A stretch of 64,000 nucleotides of DNA from Polaribacter sp. SA4-10 (lineage in GTDB: Bacteria; Bacteroidota; Bacteroidia; Flavobacteriales; Flavobacteriaceae), in assembly GCA_949519155.1 (NCBI GenBank), contig CATIQU010000025.1, positions 1 to 64,000 of the forward strand, in the 5' to 3' direction. Shown here piece after piece: positions 1 through 8,987 of this stretch (the first letter of the stretch is position 1; each line of letters opens with the position of its first letter). The notes beneath the pieces are model-generated. The model was not told the origin of the DNA, searched no databases, and was given only the letters and a program-made list of their open reading frames with translations. Both the position numbers and the translations under genes were made by a program.

Positions 1-29
1 AATCCTAGATTTAAACAAAGACAAGGGTA

Positions 30-395
30 ATGGCAAGAATAGCAGGTATTGATATTCCAAAAAACAAAAGAGGGGTTATTGCTTTAACTTACATCTTCGG
101 TATTGGAAGCAGCAGAGCTCAAGAAGTTTTAGCAAATGCAAAAGTTGACGAAAGCATCAAAGTTCAAGATTGGACCGATGATCAAATCGCAGCAATTAGA
201 GAACAAGTTGGATCTTTTACGATCGAGGGTGAATTGCGCTCGGAAGTTCAGTTACACATCAAACGTTTGATGGATATTGGATGTCAGAGAGGAATTCGTC
301 ATAGACTCGGTCTTCCTTTAAGAGGACAGAGAACTAAGAACAACTCTAGAACTCGAAAAGGAAAGAGAAAAACTGTAGCTAACAAGAAAAAATAA
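30..395 (+). CDS. rpsM: 30S ribosomal protein S13
   Basis: Small-subunit protein of the 30S head that contacts tRNA and the inter-subunit bridge. The 121-residue product begins [15 protein letters not shown], has the S13 helix-turn-helix core, and ends in the basic [17 protein letters not shown] tail that reaches the P site; length and motifs are normal for the family. It is the first complete gene of the alpha-type cluster S13-S11-S4-RpoA-L17. The 29 bases before it hold no promoter, so transcription probably comes from ribosomal genes outside the window. Confidence 0.98.
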   Translation: MARIAGIDIPKNKRGVIALTYIFGIGSSRAQEVLANAKVDESIKVQDWTDDQIAAIREQVGSFTIEGELRSEVQLHIKRLMDIGCQRGIRHRLGLPLRGQRTKNNSRTRKGKRKTVANKKK

Positions 396-417
396 AGTTA
401 GATAAAGTAATCAAGAT

Positions 418-446
418 CTAAGTTTGGTTGTTTCAATCAAACTTAG
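418..446 (+). other. Intercistronic hairpin between rpsM and rpsK
   Basis: A 13-bp stem (418-430 with 434-446, one G-U pair) closed by three T residues. No T tract follows, so it is not an intrinsic terminator. It may be a processing site or a regulatory structure in the ribosomal operon mRNA; the function is inferred. Confidence 0.6.
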
Positions 447-475
447 AAAACTAAATTACTAAAACTTAAACAATT

Positions 476-859
476 ATGGCAAAAGCAAGTTCAAAAAAAC
501 GTAAAGTAATCGTAGAATCTGTTGGAGAAGCGCACGTAACTGCCTCTTTCAACAATATCATCATTTCTTTAACAAACAAAAAAGGAGATGTAATCTCTTG
601 GTCATCTGCAGGTAAAATGGGTTTTAGAGGTTCTAAAAAGAATACTCCTTACGCAGCTCAGTTGGCAGCAGAAGATTGTTCAGTAGCAGCAAAAGAAGCA
701 GGTTTACGTAAAGTAAAAGTGTATGTTAAAGGACCAGGTAACGGTAGAGAGTCTGCAATTAGATCATTACACAATGCAGGGATCGAAGTAACAGAAATTA
801 TTGATGTTACACCAATGCCGCACAACGGTTGTCGTCCACCAAAGAGAAGAAGAGTTTAA
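476..859 (+). CDS. rpsK: 30S ribosomal protein S11
   Basis: Protein of the 30S platform near the mRNA exit and the 3' end of 16S rRNA. The 127-residue product has the S11 core, including the [12 protein letters not shown] motif and the C-terminal [18 protein letters not shown] signature. Family length is normal. It lies 80 bp after rpsM, and that gap contains a strong hairpin. It is co-transcribed with its neighbours by position. Confidence 0.98.
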   Translation: MAKASSKKRKVIVESVGEAHVTASFNNIIISLTNKKGDVISWSSAGKMGFRGSKKNTPYAAQLAAEDCSVAAKEAGLRKVKVYVKGPGNGRESAIRSLHNAGIEVTEIIDVTPMPHNGCRPPKRRRV

Positions 860-928
860 TTAGTTTTTGCTGATTAACTGCTGAACCTTTTTAGTATCAA
901 AAAGAGAGTATAATTAAATATTTTAACT

Positions 929-980
929 AAGTAGGAATTCGATTATCGAAGGAGATAGCCTTAATTCATAATCCCTGCTT
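929..980 (+). promoter_or_regulatory. Structured leader before rpsD (candidate S4-responsive element)
   Basis: Three stacked stems can form: 929-935 with 974-980 (one G-U), 941-946 with 968-973, and 949-952 with 959-962, with a six-base loop at 953-958. The unpaired pieces on the two sides, 936-940 and 963-967, are both AATTC. The structure ends 13 bases before the rpsD start codon. S4 is the known autogenous regulator of the alpha operon in E. coli and of rpsD in Bacillus, so control by S4 is plausible, but it is an inference. Confidence 0.5.
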
Positions 981-993
981 TAATAACAACGAA

Positions 994-1599
994 ATGGCAA
1001 GATATACAGGACCTAAAACTAAAATTGCTCGTAAGTTTGGCGAAGCAATCTTCGGAGATGATAAAAACTTCGAAAAAAGAAATTACCCTCCAGGACAGCA
1101 TGGAAATGCAAAGAGAAGAGGAAAGAAATCTGAATATGCTACCCAGTTAATGGAAAAGCAAAAAGCAAAATATACCTATGGTATTTTAGAGCGTCAATTC
1201 AGTAACTTATTCAAAAAAGCATCAGCTTCCCAAGGAATTACCGGTGAAATTTTATTACAATTATGTGAGTCTCGTTTAGACAATGTAGTGTATAGAATGG
1301 GTGTTTCTAAATCTAGAAGTGGAGCACGTCAATTAGTTTCTCACAGACACATTACTGTGAACGGAGAATTAGTTAACATTCCATCTTATAGTTTACAAGA
1401 AGGAGATGTTGTTGCAGTAAGAGAGAAATCAAAATCATTAATCGCTATTGAAGATGCTTTAGCTTCTTCAAGTACTGTTTTTGAATGGTTGACTTGGAAT
1501 GCAGATAAGAAAGAAGGAACTTTTGTAAAGACTCCGGAAAGATTACAAATTCCTGAAAACATTAAGGAACAATTGATCGTAGAATTATATTCTAAATAA
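994..1599 (+). CDS. rpsD: 30S ribosomal protein S4
   Basis: Primary 16S rRNA-binding protein that nucleates assembly of the 30S body. The 201-residue product has the N-terminal S4 domain ([23 protein letters not shown]) and an S4-type RNA-binding fold near residues 90-155 ([21 protein letters not shown]). Length is typical. The 134-bp leader carries a strong predicted stem-loop. It lies between rpsK and rpoA, the usual order in Bacteroidota. Confidence 0.98.
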   Translation: MARYTGPKTKIARKFGEAIFGDDKNFEKRNYPPGQHGNAKRRGKKSEYATQLMEKQKAKYTYGILERQFSNLFKKASASQGITGEILLQLCESRLDNVVYRMGVSKSRSGARQLVSHRHITVNGELVNIPSYSLQEGDVVAVREKSKSLIAIEDALASSSTVFEWLTWNADKKEGTFVKTPERLQIPENIKEQLIVELYSK

Positions 1600-1629
1600 T
1601 AAATTAATCATATTGGTATTTAGCCAAAG

Positions 1630-1661
1630 GATGTATTTGTATTTCTTCAAACGACTACATC
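1630..1661 (+). other. Intercistronic hairpin between rpsD and rpoA
   Basis: GATGTA at 1630-1635 pairs with 1656-1661 and TTTG at 1636-1639 pairs with 1648-1651, leaving a four-base bulge (1652-1655) and an eight-base loop. There is no T tract. It is weaker than the other hairpins of this operon. Confidence 0.35.
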
Positions 1662-1694
1662 GCGCAACTAAATAACAATTCAAACGAAGAAACA

Positions 1695-2687
1695 ATGGCA
1701 ATATTAAATTTTCAGAAGCCTGATAAAGTGGTCATGATTGAATCTACAGATTTTTCTGGAAGATTTGAATTCAGACCTTTAGAACCAGGTTTTGGTCTTA
1801 CAGTTGGAAATGCATTAAGAAGAGTTCTTTTATCTTCATTAGAAGGTTTTGCAATTACTTCATTAAGATTAGATGGTGTAGAGCATGAGTTTTCTACCAT
1901 TACAGGAATTGTAGAAGATGTTACAGAAATTATCTTAAACTTAAAACAAGTACGTTTTAAAAAGCAGATTGATGAAACGGACAGAGAAACTGTTTCAGTA
2001 GCAGTATCAGGTCAAAATCAATTAACTGCAGGAGATTTACAGAAATTTATTTCAGGTTTTCAAGTATTGAATCCAGATTTAGTGATTTGTAACATGGACA
2101 AATCTGTAAAGTTAAATGCTGAAATCACTATCGAAAAAGGTAGAGGATTTGTACCAGCAGAAGAAAATAAAAAAGCAGGTGCAGCAATAGGAACAATTTT
2201 CACAGATTCTATTTATACTCCGATAAAGAATGTAAAATATGCGATTGAAAACTTTCGTGTTGAGCAAAAAACGGATTATGAAAAATTAGTTTTCGATATC
2301 GATACTGATGGATCAATTAGCCCAAAAGATGCATTGACTGAAGCTGCAAAAATATTAATCCACCACTTTATGTTATTCTCTGATGAGCGTATCACTTTAG
2401 AGGCAGATGAAATTGCACAAACAGAAACGTATGATGAAGAATCATTACACATGCGTCAGTTATTAAAAACAAGATTGATCGACATGGATCTTTCTGTAAG
2501 AGCTTTAAATTGTTTAAAAGCAGCAGAAGTAGATACACTAGGAGATTTAGTTTCTTTTAACAAAAGTGACTTAATGAAGTTCCGTAACTTCGGTAAAAAA
2601 TCATTAACAGAACTAGAAGAACTAGTAATCGTTAAAGGTTTAAATTTCGGAATGGACCTAAGCAAATACAAATTAGATAAAGATTAA
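1695..2687 (+). CDS. rpoA: DNA-directed RNA polymerase subunit alpha
   Basis: The alpha subunit dimerises to start RNA polymerase assembly and contacts regulators and upstream DNA. The 330-residue product has the N-terminal dimerisation domain ([19 protein letters not shown], about residues 33-51) and a C-terminal alpha-CTD with helix-hairpin-helix (residues ~255-320; [31 protein letters not shown]). Length is normal. Its place between rpsD and rplQ is standard. Confidence 0.98.
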   Translation: MAILNFQKPDKVVMIESTDFSGRFEFRPLEPGFGLTVGNALRRVLLSSLEGFAITSLRLDGVEHEFSTITGIVEDVTEIILNLKQVRFKKQIDETDRETVSVAVSGQNQLTAGDLQKFISGFQVLNPDLVICNMDKSVKLNAEITIEKGRGFVPAEENKKAGAAIGTIFTDSIYTPIKNVKYAIENFRVEQKTDYEKLVFDIDTDGSISPKDALTEAAKILIHHFMLFSDERITLEADEIAQTETYDEESLHMRQLLKTRLIDMDLSVRALNCLKAAEVDTLGDLVSFNKSDLMKFRNFGKKSLTELEELVIVKGLNFGMDLSKYKLDKD

Positions 2688-2688
2688 T

Positions 2689-2731
2689 CTTTCATAGTTT
2701 GCTCCTCAAAAAGGGTTGAGCAAGATGAAAG
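2689..2731 (+). other. Intercistronic hairpin between rpoA and rplQ
   Basis: CTTTCAT at 2689-2695 pairs with 2725-2731 and TTGCTC at 2699-2704 pairs with 2718-2723, giving a 13-bp two-part stem with a 13-base loop. It begins two bases after the rpoA stop and ends 15 bases before the rplQ start. It lacks a T tract, so a leader or processing role is more likely than termination. Confidence 0.55.
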
Positions 2732-2746
2732 TATAAAACACACGTC

Positions 2747-3220
2747 ATGAGACACGGAAAGAAATTTAACCATTTAGGAAGAAAAACAGCACATAGAAAG
2801 GCGATGTTAGCAAATATGACTTGTTCTTTAATAGAGCACAAGCGTATTAACACCACTGTAGCAAAAGCAAAAGCATTGCGTTTATTCGCTGAGCCTTTGA
2901 TCACAAAATCAAAATCAGATACAACGCATAACAGACGTATCGTTTTTAGTTATTTACGTGACAAATTTGCAGTTACAGAATTATTTAAAGAAATCTCTGT
3001 AAAAGTAGCAGACAGACCAGGAGGATATTTACGTATCATCAAATTAGGAAACCGTCAAGGAGATAATGCTCCTATGGCAATGGTAGAATTAGTTGATTAC
3101 AACGAAATCTATAATCCTAAAGGAACAAAAGCTAAGAAAACTACTCGTAGAGGAAGAAGCAAAAAAGCTGACGCTCCTCAAGTAGATGCACCAGCAACAG
3201 AAGAAAAATCTGAAGAATAA
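2747..3220 (+). CDS. rplQ: 50S ribosomal protein L17
   Basis: Large-subunit protein near the peptide exit tunnel. The 157-residue product begins [21 protein letters not shown], the classic L17 start, and carries the usual core to about residue 115. A charged, low-complexity tail rich in K, A, P and E follows; such tails are common in Bacteroidota L17 and make it longer than the ~127 residues of E. coli. It is the last gene of the operon and is followed by an intrinsic terminator. Confidence 0.97.
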   Translation: MRHGKKFNHLGRKTAHRKAMLANMTCSLIEHKRINTTVAKAKALRLFAEPLITKSKSDTTHNRRIVFSYLRDKFAVTELFKEISVKVADRPGGYLRIIKLGNRQGDNAPMAMVELVDYNEIYNPKGTKAKKTTRRGRSKKADAPQVDAPATEEKSEE

Positions 3221-3247
3221 AAAATGAAAATTTTTTAAATCATATTC

Positions 3248-3280
3248 AAGGGATAAACAGCAATGTTTATCCCTTTTTTT
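3248..3280 (+). terminator. Intrinsic terminator after rplQ
   Basis: An 11-bp perfect stem (3248-3258 with 3265-3275), a six-base loop, and seven T residues (3274-3280). It closes the ribosomal operon. Confidence 0.85.
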
Positions 3281-3281
3281 A

Positions 3282-3289
3282 TATTTTTG
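3282..3289 (+). promoter_or_regulatory. Putative carA promoter -7 box
   Basis: TATTTTTG matches the Bacteroidota -7 consensus TAnnTTTG. It lies 22 bases before the carA start and directly after the rplQ terminator. No clear -33 TTG was found at standard spacing. Confidence 0.5.
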
Positions 3290-3311
3290 TAACAATAAAC
3301 AACATTACTAA

Positions 3312-4430
3312 ATGAAATATCAATCAAGAAAAAAAGCATTAGTCTTACTCGCAGACGGAACTATTTTTTATGGAAAATCTGTTGGTATTGAAGGTACTTC
3401 CACTGGGGAAATCTGTTTCAATACAGGAATGACTGGTTATCAAGAAATCTTCACAGATCCCTCTTATTTTGGTCAATTAATGGTTGCCACCAATGCACAT
3501 ATTGGTAATTATGGTGTGAATGATGGTGAAGTTGAATCTGACAGTATTAAAATTTCAGGTTTAATTTGTAGAAACTTTAGCTTTACACATTCTAGAGTTG
3601 ATTCTGACGGAAATTTAGGCGATTGGTTTACAAAACACAATCTCGTCGCTATTTCAGATTTAGATACTAGAGCATTGGTTGCTTATATTAGAGACAATGG
3701 CGCCATGAATGCCATTATTTCTTCTGACGTTGATAATATTGATGGGCTTAAAAAGCAATTACTAGAAACTCCGAATATGGAAGGTCTTGAATTGGCATCA
3801 AAAGTATCTACACAAGCACCTTACTTTGTTGGCGATGAAAACGCACCAATTAAAATTGCTGCGATTGATATTGGTATCAAGAAAAATATTCTAAGAAACT
3901 TCGTTCAAAGAGGCGCTTATATTAAAGTGTTTCCATACAACGCAACCTTTGAAGAGTTGGCTTCTTTCAATCCAGATGGTTATTTTATTTCTAACGGTCC
4001 TGGAGATCCAGCACCCTTAGTTGCAGCACAAGAAGCGGCAAAACAAATTATTCAAAGTGATTTGCCTTTATTTGGTATATGTTTAGGACATCAAGTCATT
4101 GCTTTGGCAAATGGAATTTCTACTTATAAAATGCACAACGGGCACAGAGGAATTAATCATCCCGTTAAAAATATTTTAACAGGTAAAGGAGAAATCACCT
4201 CACAAAACCATGGTTTTGCAATTAATAGAGAAGAAACAGAAGCGCACGCAGATGTAGAAATTACCCACGTCCACCTAAATGACAATACAGTAGCCGGGAT
4301 TCGAATGAAAAACAAAAATGTATTTTCAGTTCAGTACCATCCAGAAGCAAGTCCTGGTCCACACGATGCAGAATACCTTTTTGATCAATTTATAGAAAAT
4401 ATAAAAAAGCATAAAATAGCAGTTTCATAA
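3312..4430 (+). CDS. carA: Carbamoyl-phosphate synthase small subunit
   Basis: Glutaminase subunit that releases ammonia from glutamine for carbamoyl phosphate synthesis in pyrimidine and arginine pathways. The 372-residue protein has the CarA N-terminal domain (LADGTIFYGKSVG, FNTGMTGYQEI) and a C-terminal class I amidotransferase domain with nucleophile Cys in LFGICLGHQ and the catalytic HPEASPGP. Length is normal. carB is not adjacent, so the subunit genes are separated here. Its stop codon lies in the loop of its own terminator hairpin. Confidence 0.97.
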   Translation: MKYQSRKKALVLLADGTIFYGKSVGIEGTSTGEICFNTGMTGYQEIFTDPSYFGQLMVATNAHIGNYGVNDGEVESDSIKISGLICRNFSFTHSRVDSDGNLGDWFTKHNLVAISDLDTRALVAYIRDNGAMNAIISSDVDNIDGLKKQLLETPNMEGLELASKVSTQAPYFVGDENAPIKIAAIDIGIKKNILRNFVQRGAYIKVFPYNATFEELASFNPDGYFISNGPGDPAPLVAAQEAAKQIIQSDLPLFGICLGHQVIALANGISTYKMHNGHRGINHPVKNILTGKGEITSQNHGFAINREETEAHADVEITHVHLNDNTVAGIRMKNKNVFSVQYHPEASPGPHDAEYLFDQFIENIKKHKIAVS

Positions 4431-4445
4431 CTGCTATTTTTTTTT
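4413..4445 (+). terminator. Intrinsic terminator overlapping the carA stop codon
   Basis: A perfect 12-bp stem (4413-4424 with 4429-4440), a four-base loop and a T run to 4445. The last codons of carA and its TAA at 4428-4430 are inside the hairpin, so a translating ribosome would disturb it. Confidence 0.85.
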
Positions 4446-4555
4446 GCAGTTTACTGAAATCGTTTTCGTAAGAAACTCTACGAATGCCTTATAAAAACTG
4501 TGGATTTTAGTAAATTGCAACACGATATAATTAAGCAACAATCAATAAAAAATAA

Positions 4556-5848
<1,293 letters not shown>

Positions 5849-5866
5849 AAAAATTATATATTATTT

Positions 5867-5900
5867 AAAGCCTCAAAATTTATTTTTTGAGGCTTTTTTT
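5867..5900 (+). terminator. Intrinsic terminator after eno
   Basis: A 12-bp stem (5867-5878 with 5885-5896) with a six-base loop and a T run continuing to 5900. Confidence 0.85.
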
Positions 5901-5971
5901 ATACATTCAAAAGAAATGTTAATATTTACAAAATCGATTGCGCTCGCCTTTTAAAATCCTTTAAAAATTGG

Positions 5972-5979
5972 TACATTTG
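5972..5979 (+). promoter_or_regulatory. Putative gltA promoter -7 box
   Basis: TACATTTG matches TAnnTTTG exactly and lies 31 bases before the gltA start. No -33 TTG was seen at the usual distance. Confidence 0.5.
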
Positions 5980-6010
5980 CAAAAGGTTTAAAAATTTAAA
6001 ATACACGAAG

Positions 6011-7297
6011 ATGCCAGATATAGCTAAGTTACAGATAGGAGACAATTCATATGAATTCCCACTTGTAAAAGGTTCAGAGAATGAAGTTGCCATTGATATA
6101 AAAACATTAAGAGGGGCAACAAATGGAGTGATTACGATTGATCCAGGTTATAAAAATTCAGGTTCTTGTAAAAGTGCAATTACTTTTTTAGACGGTGAAA
6201 AAGGAATTCTTCGTTACAGAGGATATGCCATTGAAGATTTGGCTGAAAAAGCAGACTTTTTAGAAGTTGCTTATGCCTTGATTTTTGGAGACTTACCAAC
6301 AAAAGAACAATTAGAAAAATTTCATGCAGACATCAAGTCGAAATCTATTGTAGATGAAGATGTTAAAAAAATTATAGATGCTTTTCCAAAGAATGCACAT
6401 CCAATGGGTGTTTTGTCTTCTTTGACAAGTGCATTAGTTGCCTTCAATCCAACGTCAGTCAATGTAGATTCTGAAGAAGAAATGTACAATGCAATTGTGA
6501 AAATAATGGGAAAATTTCCTGTTTTAGTCGCTTGGGCAATGCGTAAAAAACAAGGATTACCATTAAATTACGGGTCAAAATCTTTAGGATATGTAGAGAA
6601 TATCATGAAAATGATGTTTGAACAACCCAATGAAGACTATGTTGCCAACCCAGTGATTAAAGATGCTTTAGACAAACTGTTGATCTTACATGCAGATCAC
6701 GAACAAAACTGTTCTACATCTACCGTTCGAATTGTAGGTTCTTCTCATGCAGGATTATTTGCTTCTTTATCTGCAGGAATCTCTGCATTATGGGGCCCTT
6801 TACATGGTGGTGCAAACCAAGCGGTATTAGAAATGTTAGAAGCAATCAAAGAAGATGGCGGAGACACGAAGAAATACATGGCGAAAGCCAAAGACAAAAA
6901 TGACCCATTCCGTTTGATGGGATTTGGGCATCGCGTTTATAAAAACTTCGATCCAAGAGCTACGATCATTAAAGTTGCAGCCGACGAAGTATTAAAAGAT
7001 TTAGGGATTGAAGATCCAATTTTAGAGATTGCTAGAGGATTGGAACAAGAAGCGTTAAATGATCCTTATTTCGTAGATCGTAAATTGTATCCAAACGTAG
7101 ATTTTTACTCTGGAATTATTTACAGAGCAATGGGAATACCGGTTGAAATGTTCACAGTAATGTTTGCCTTAGGACGTTTGCCAGGATGGATTGCACAATG
7201 GAAAGAAATGCGTGAGAACAAAGAACCAATTGGTCGTCCACGTCAAATTTATACTGGAGAAAATTTGAGAGATTTTGTGACTGCTGAAAATAGGTAA
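6011..7297 (+). CDS. gltA: Citrate synthase
   Basis: Condenses oxaloacetate with acetyl-CoA, the entry step of the TCA cycle. The 428-residue protein is of the long type II (hexameric, Gram-negative) form: an N-terminal beta-rich segment (residues 1-50), then the catalytic fold with LHADHEQNCSTSTVR, the citrate synthase signature around GFGHRVYKNFDPRA (catalytic His and Arg), and the catalytic Asp in VDFYSG. Length is typical. It has its own terminator and a consensus -7 box. Confidence 0.97.
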   Translation: MPDIAKLQIGDNSYEFPLVKGSENEVAIDIKTLRGATNGVITIDPGYKNSGSCKSAITFLDGEKGILRYRGYAIEDLAEKADFLEVAYALIFGDLPTKEQLEKFHADIKSKSIVDEDVKKIIDAFPKNAHPMGVLSSLTSALVAFNPTSVNVDSEEEMYNAIVKIMGKFPVLVAWAMRKKQGLPLNYGSKSLGYVENIMKMMFEQPNEDYVANPVIKDALDKLLILHADHEQNCSTSTVRIVGSSHAGLFASLSAGISALWGPLHGGANQAVLEMLEAIKEDGGDTKKYMAKAKDKNDPFRLMGFGHRVYKNFDPRATIIKVAADEVLKDLGIEDPILEIARGLEQEALNDPYFVDRKLYPNVDFYSGIIYRAMGIPVEMFTVMFALGRLPGWIAQWKEMRENKEPIGRPRQIYTGENLRDFVTAENR

Positions 7298-7318
7298 TCA
7301 TTCATTCAATTATATCAC

Positions 7319-7348
7319 AAAAGCTTCCTATTTTCAGGAAGCTTTTTT
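7319..7348 (+). terminator. Intrinsic terminator after gltA
   Basis: An 11-bp stem (7319-7329 with 7336-7346), a six-base loop and six T residues (7343-7348). The next start codon is only 12 bases further on. Confidence 0.8.
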
Positions 7349-7360
7349 AGGCTTATATCT

Positions 7361-8275
7361 ATGTTGAAAATTAATGTACAAGACGAAGTATCTCGATTAA
7401 GAGCAGTTATTTTAGGAACTGCTAAAAGCAATGGTCCAACGCCAAAAGCAACGGACTGTTACGACCCAAAAAGTAAATTACATGTTCTTGCCGGCACCTA
7501 CCCCAAAGAAGCGGATATGGTTACTGAAATGGAAGCGGTAGCTGCTGTTTTTAAAAAGTATGATGTCACGGTTTACAGACCCAAAGTACTTGAAAATTAC
7601 AACCAGATTTTTTCCAGAGACATTGCTTTCTGTATTGATGATAAAATTATTAAAGCCAATATTTTACCTGATAGAGAGAAAGAATACGAAGCAATTGGGC
7701 ATGTTCTAGCGCAAATCAATCCCGAAAACATCATTGAACTTCCAGAAGAGTGTCATGTAGAAGGTGGAGATGTGATGCCTTGGGGCGATTATATTTTTGT
7801 GGGCACCTATTCGGGTGCAGACTATCCAGATTACATTACTGCACGAACCAATACGGATGCTGTGATTGCTTTGCAAGAATTGTTTCCAGAGAAGGTTGTC
7901 AAGTCTTTCGAACTTCGTAAAGACAATGCACAACCCAAAGAAAACGCTTTGCACTTAGATTGTTGTTTCCAGCCTTTAGGGCAGGGAAAAGCAATTTTAC
8001 ATAAAAACGGATTTTTAGTAGACACAGAATACAATTGGTTGGTAGATTTTTTCGGAAAAGAAAACATCTTTGAAATTACCAAGGACGAAATGTACAACAT
8101 GAACAGCAATGTGTTTTCGATTTCCGAAGACGTGGTCATTTCAGAAGCCAATTTCACACGATTAAACACCTGGTTGCGTGCAAATGGGTTTACTGTTGAG
8201 GAAGTCTCGTATGCAGAAATAGCCAAACAGGAGGGCTTATTACGCTGTTCTACAATGCCGTTGATACGAGATTAG
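7361..8275 (+). CDS. Amidinohydrolase/amidinotransferase family protein (DDAH-like)
   Basis: A 304-residue member of the guanidino-group-modifying superfamily that includes dimethylarginine dimethylaminohydrolase, arginine deiminase and glycine amidinotransferase. Superfamily landmarks are visible: FSRDIAFCID, ECHVEGGDVMPWGDYIFVG, the catalytic His in ALHLDCCF, and the nucleophilic Cys close to the C-terminus in LLRCSTMPLIRD. The true substrate (methylated arginine, citrulline or another guanidine) cannot be read from the sequence. It starts 12 bp after the gltA terminator, and ctlX, a related enzyme, follows 0.7 kb downstream. A fossil mazF reading frame on the other strand begins right at its stop codon. 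Confidence 0.85.
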   Translation: MLKINVQDEVSRLRAVILGTAKSNGPTPKATDCYDPKSKLHVLAGTYPKEADMVTEMEAVAAVFKKYDVTVYRPKVLENYNQIFSRDIAFCIDDKIIKANILPDREKEYEAIGHVLAQINPENIIELPEECHVEGGDVMPWGDYIFVGTYSGADYPDYITARTNTDAVIALQELFPEKVVKSFELRKDNAQPKENALHLDCCFQPLGQGKAILHKNGFLVDTEYNWLVDFFGKENIFEITKDEMYNMNSNVFSISEDVVISEANFTRLNTWLRANGFTVEEVSYAEIAKQEGLLRCSTMPLIRD

Positions 8276-8338
8276 TTTTTTTATTTCACGACCAACGGTT
8301 GGATCGAGATTTACGAGTATAATGGTGTACTGTTTCAA
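8276..8338 (-). pseudogene. MazF-type toxin remnant (N-terminus only)
   Basis: Read on the minus strand from TTG 8338-8336, 21 codons match the N-terminus of MazF/PemK-family endoribonucleases (KQYTIILVNLDPTVG, then REIKK). The similarity stops exactly at the stop codon of the neighbouring plus-strand gene; the rest of a ~110-residue toxin is absent. The start overlaps the stop of the MazE-like frame, as in intact mazEF operons. It is a decayed fragment and cannot be functional. Confidence 0.6.
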
Positions 8339-8487
8339 TTCCATTCCTCAAAATTTTCGTTCTCAAAGACATCATCAATAAGGAGTTGATTGTCTTTTAT
8401 ATTGTATTGTTCTAAAATAGTTTTGCTTAAACGCAATCCTTTTGAATTCCCGATTTTTATAATTCCCGTTATACAATGGCAAACCAT
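8335..8487 (-). pseudogene. MazE/AbrB-type antitoxin remnant
   Basis: A 50-codon minus-strand frame contains the AbrB/MazE signature IIKIGNSKGLRLSKTILEQYNI, followed by DNQLLID and a short acidic end. Compared with typical flavobacterial MazE proteins, about eight residues between the two strands of the swapped-hairpin fold appear to be missing, and the first eight residues look unrelated. Its stop codon overlaps the start of the MazF remnant. Read together, these are the remains of a chromosomal toxin-antitoxin pair. Confidence 0.6.
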
Positions 8488-8961
8488 TCAATGTCAAAAT
8501 ATATTTCCCAGCTGCCGCAAAATTGCATCTTGTGTTTTTTTTATTTATCACGCGATACAATCGCTTGGTAGCAGCGTAATTAGAAATACTATATTTTTTT
8601 ATCATCTATAAATTTAATCAGAGCTCCACACCAATCCATTAGCGAAGTAAGTCCATTTGTTTTTAATTTTTAAATATTATTTTTTTGTTATCGGGAGCTT
8701 TTGTTCTCCATCCAAGCTACTTGTTGTTCCTTCAAAAGAAAGTTTTCTTTCAGCTCTAGAGAAGCTTTTCGCAGCGACATCACTTTAAGTGTATAAATTT
8801 ATGTTAATTAAATTAACATAAATTTATTTCTTAAAAAAAAACTTAAAATTTTAAAAAGGACATGAGCAAAACAGTTTTAAGTGATTTCCAATTGTAAAAG
8901 AGATCGATTTCGCGATTCCAAAATTTTTCAAAGTAGCCGCTCGTCTTCCGTTAAAAATGTA
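8488..8961. other. Decayed intergenic region upstream of ctlX
   Basis: No intact gene is visible. Short open frames occur on both strands (the longest overlap one another near 8375-8611), but none has a recognisable domain, and codons of obvious relics are interrupted by stops. A perfect AT-rich palindrome lies at 8793-8827 and the ctlX promoter box at the right end. The region looks like degraded accessory DNA. Confidence 0.5.
8793..8827. repeat. Perfect 17-bp inverted repeat with 1-bp centre
   Basis: Arms at 8793-8809 and 8811-8827 are exact reverse complements around A 8810. It is AT-rich and has no adjacent T tract beyond the arms. It could be an operator, a cruciform-forming site or a relic of a mobile element; no function is shown by the sequence. 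Confidence 0.7.
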
Positions 8962-8969
8962 TAATTTTG
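8962..8969 (+). promoter_or_regulatory. Putative ctlX promoter -7 box
   Basis: TAATTTTG fits TAnnTTTG. It overlaps an upstream in-frame TTG (8967-8969), which argues that this TTG is not the translation start and supports ATG 8988. Confidence 0.55.
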
Positions 8970-8987
8970 CAGCATATAAAAAATCAA

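Noticed and set aside
7831..8226. 131-codon frame antisense to the DDAH-like gene
   Set aside because: Shadow frame; the plus-strand protein has intact catalytic motifs.
8375..8611. Two overlapping 73-76 codon frames on opposite strands
   Set aside because: Neither matches a known family, they mirror each other, and the minus-strand MazE relic lies in another frame of the same DNA. They are probably chance frames in decayed sequence.
8690..8790. Minus-strand stretch reading like LKENFLLKEQQVAWMEN, faintly like an IS66-type transposase N-terminus
   Set aside because: Too short and ended by a stop; no inverted repeats or other transposase parts nearby.
8967..8987. Upstream TTG start for ctlX
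   Set aside because: It lies inside a consensus promoter box, and the ATG at 8988 gives the family-typical N-terminus.
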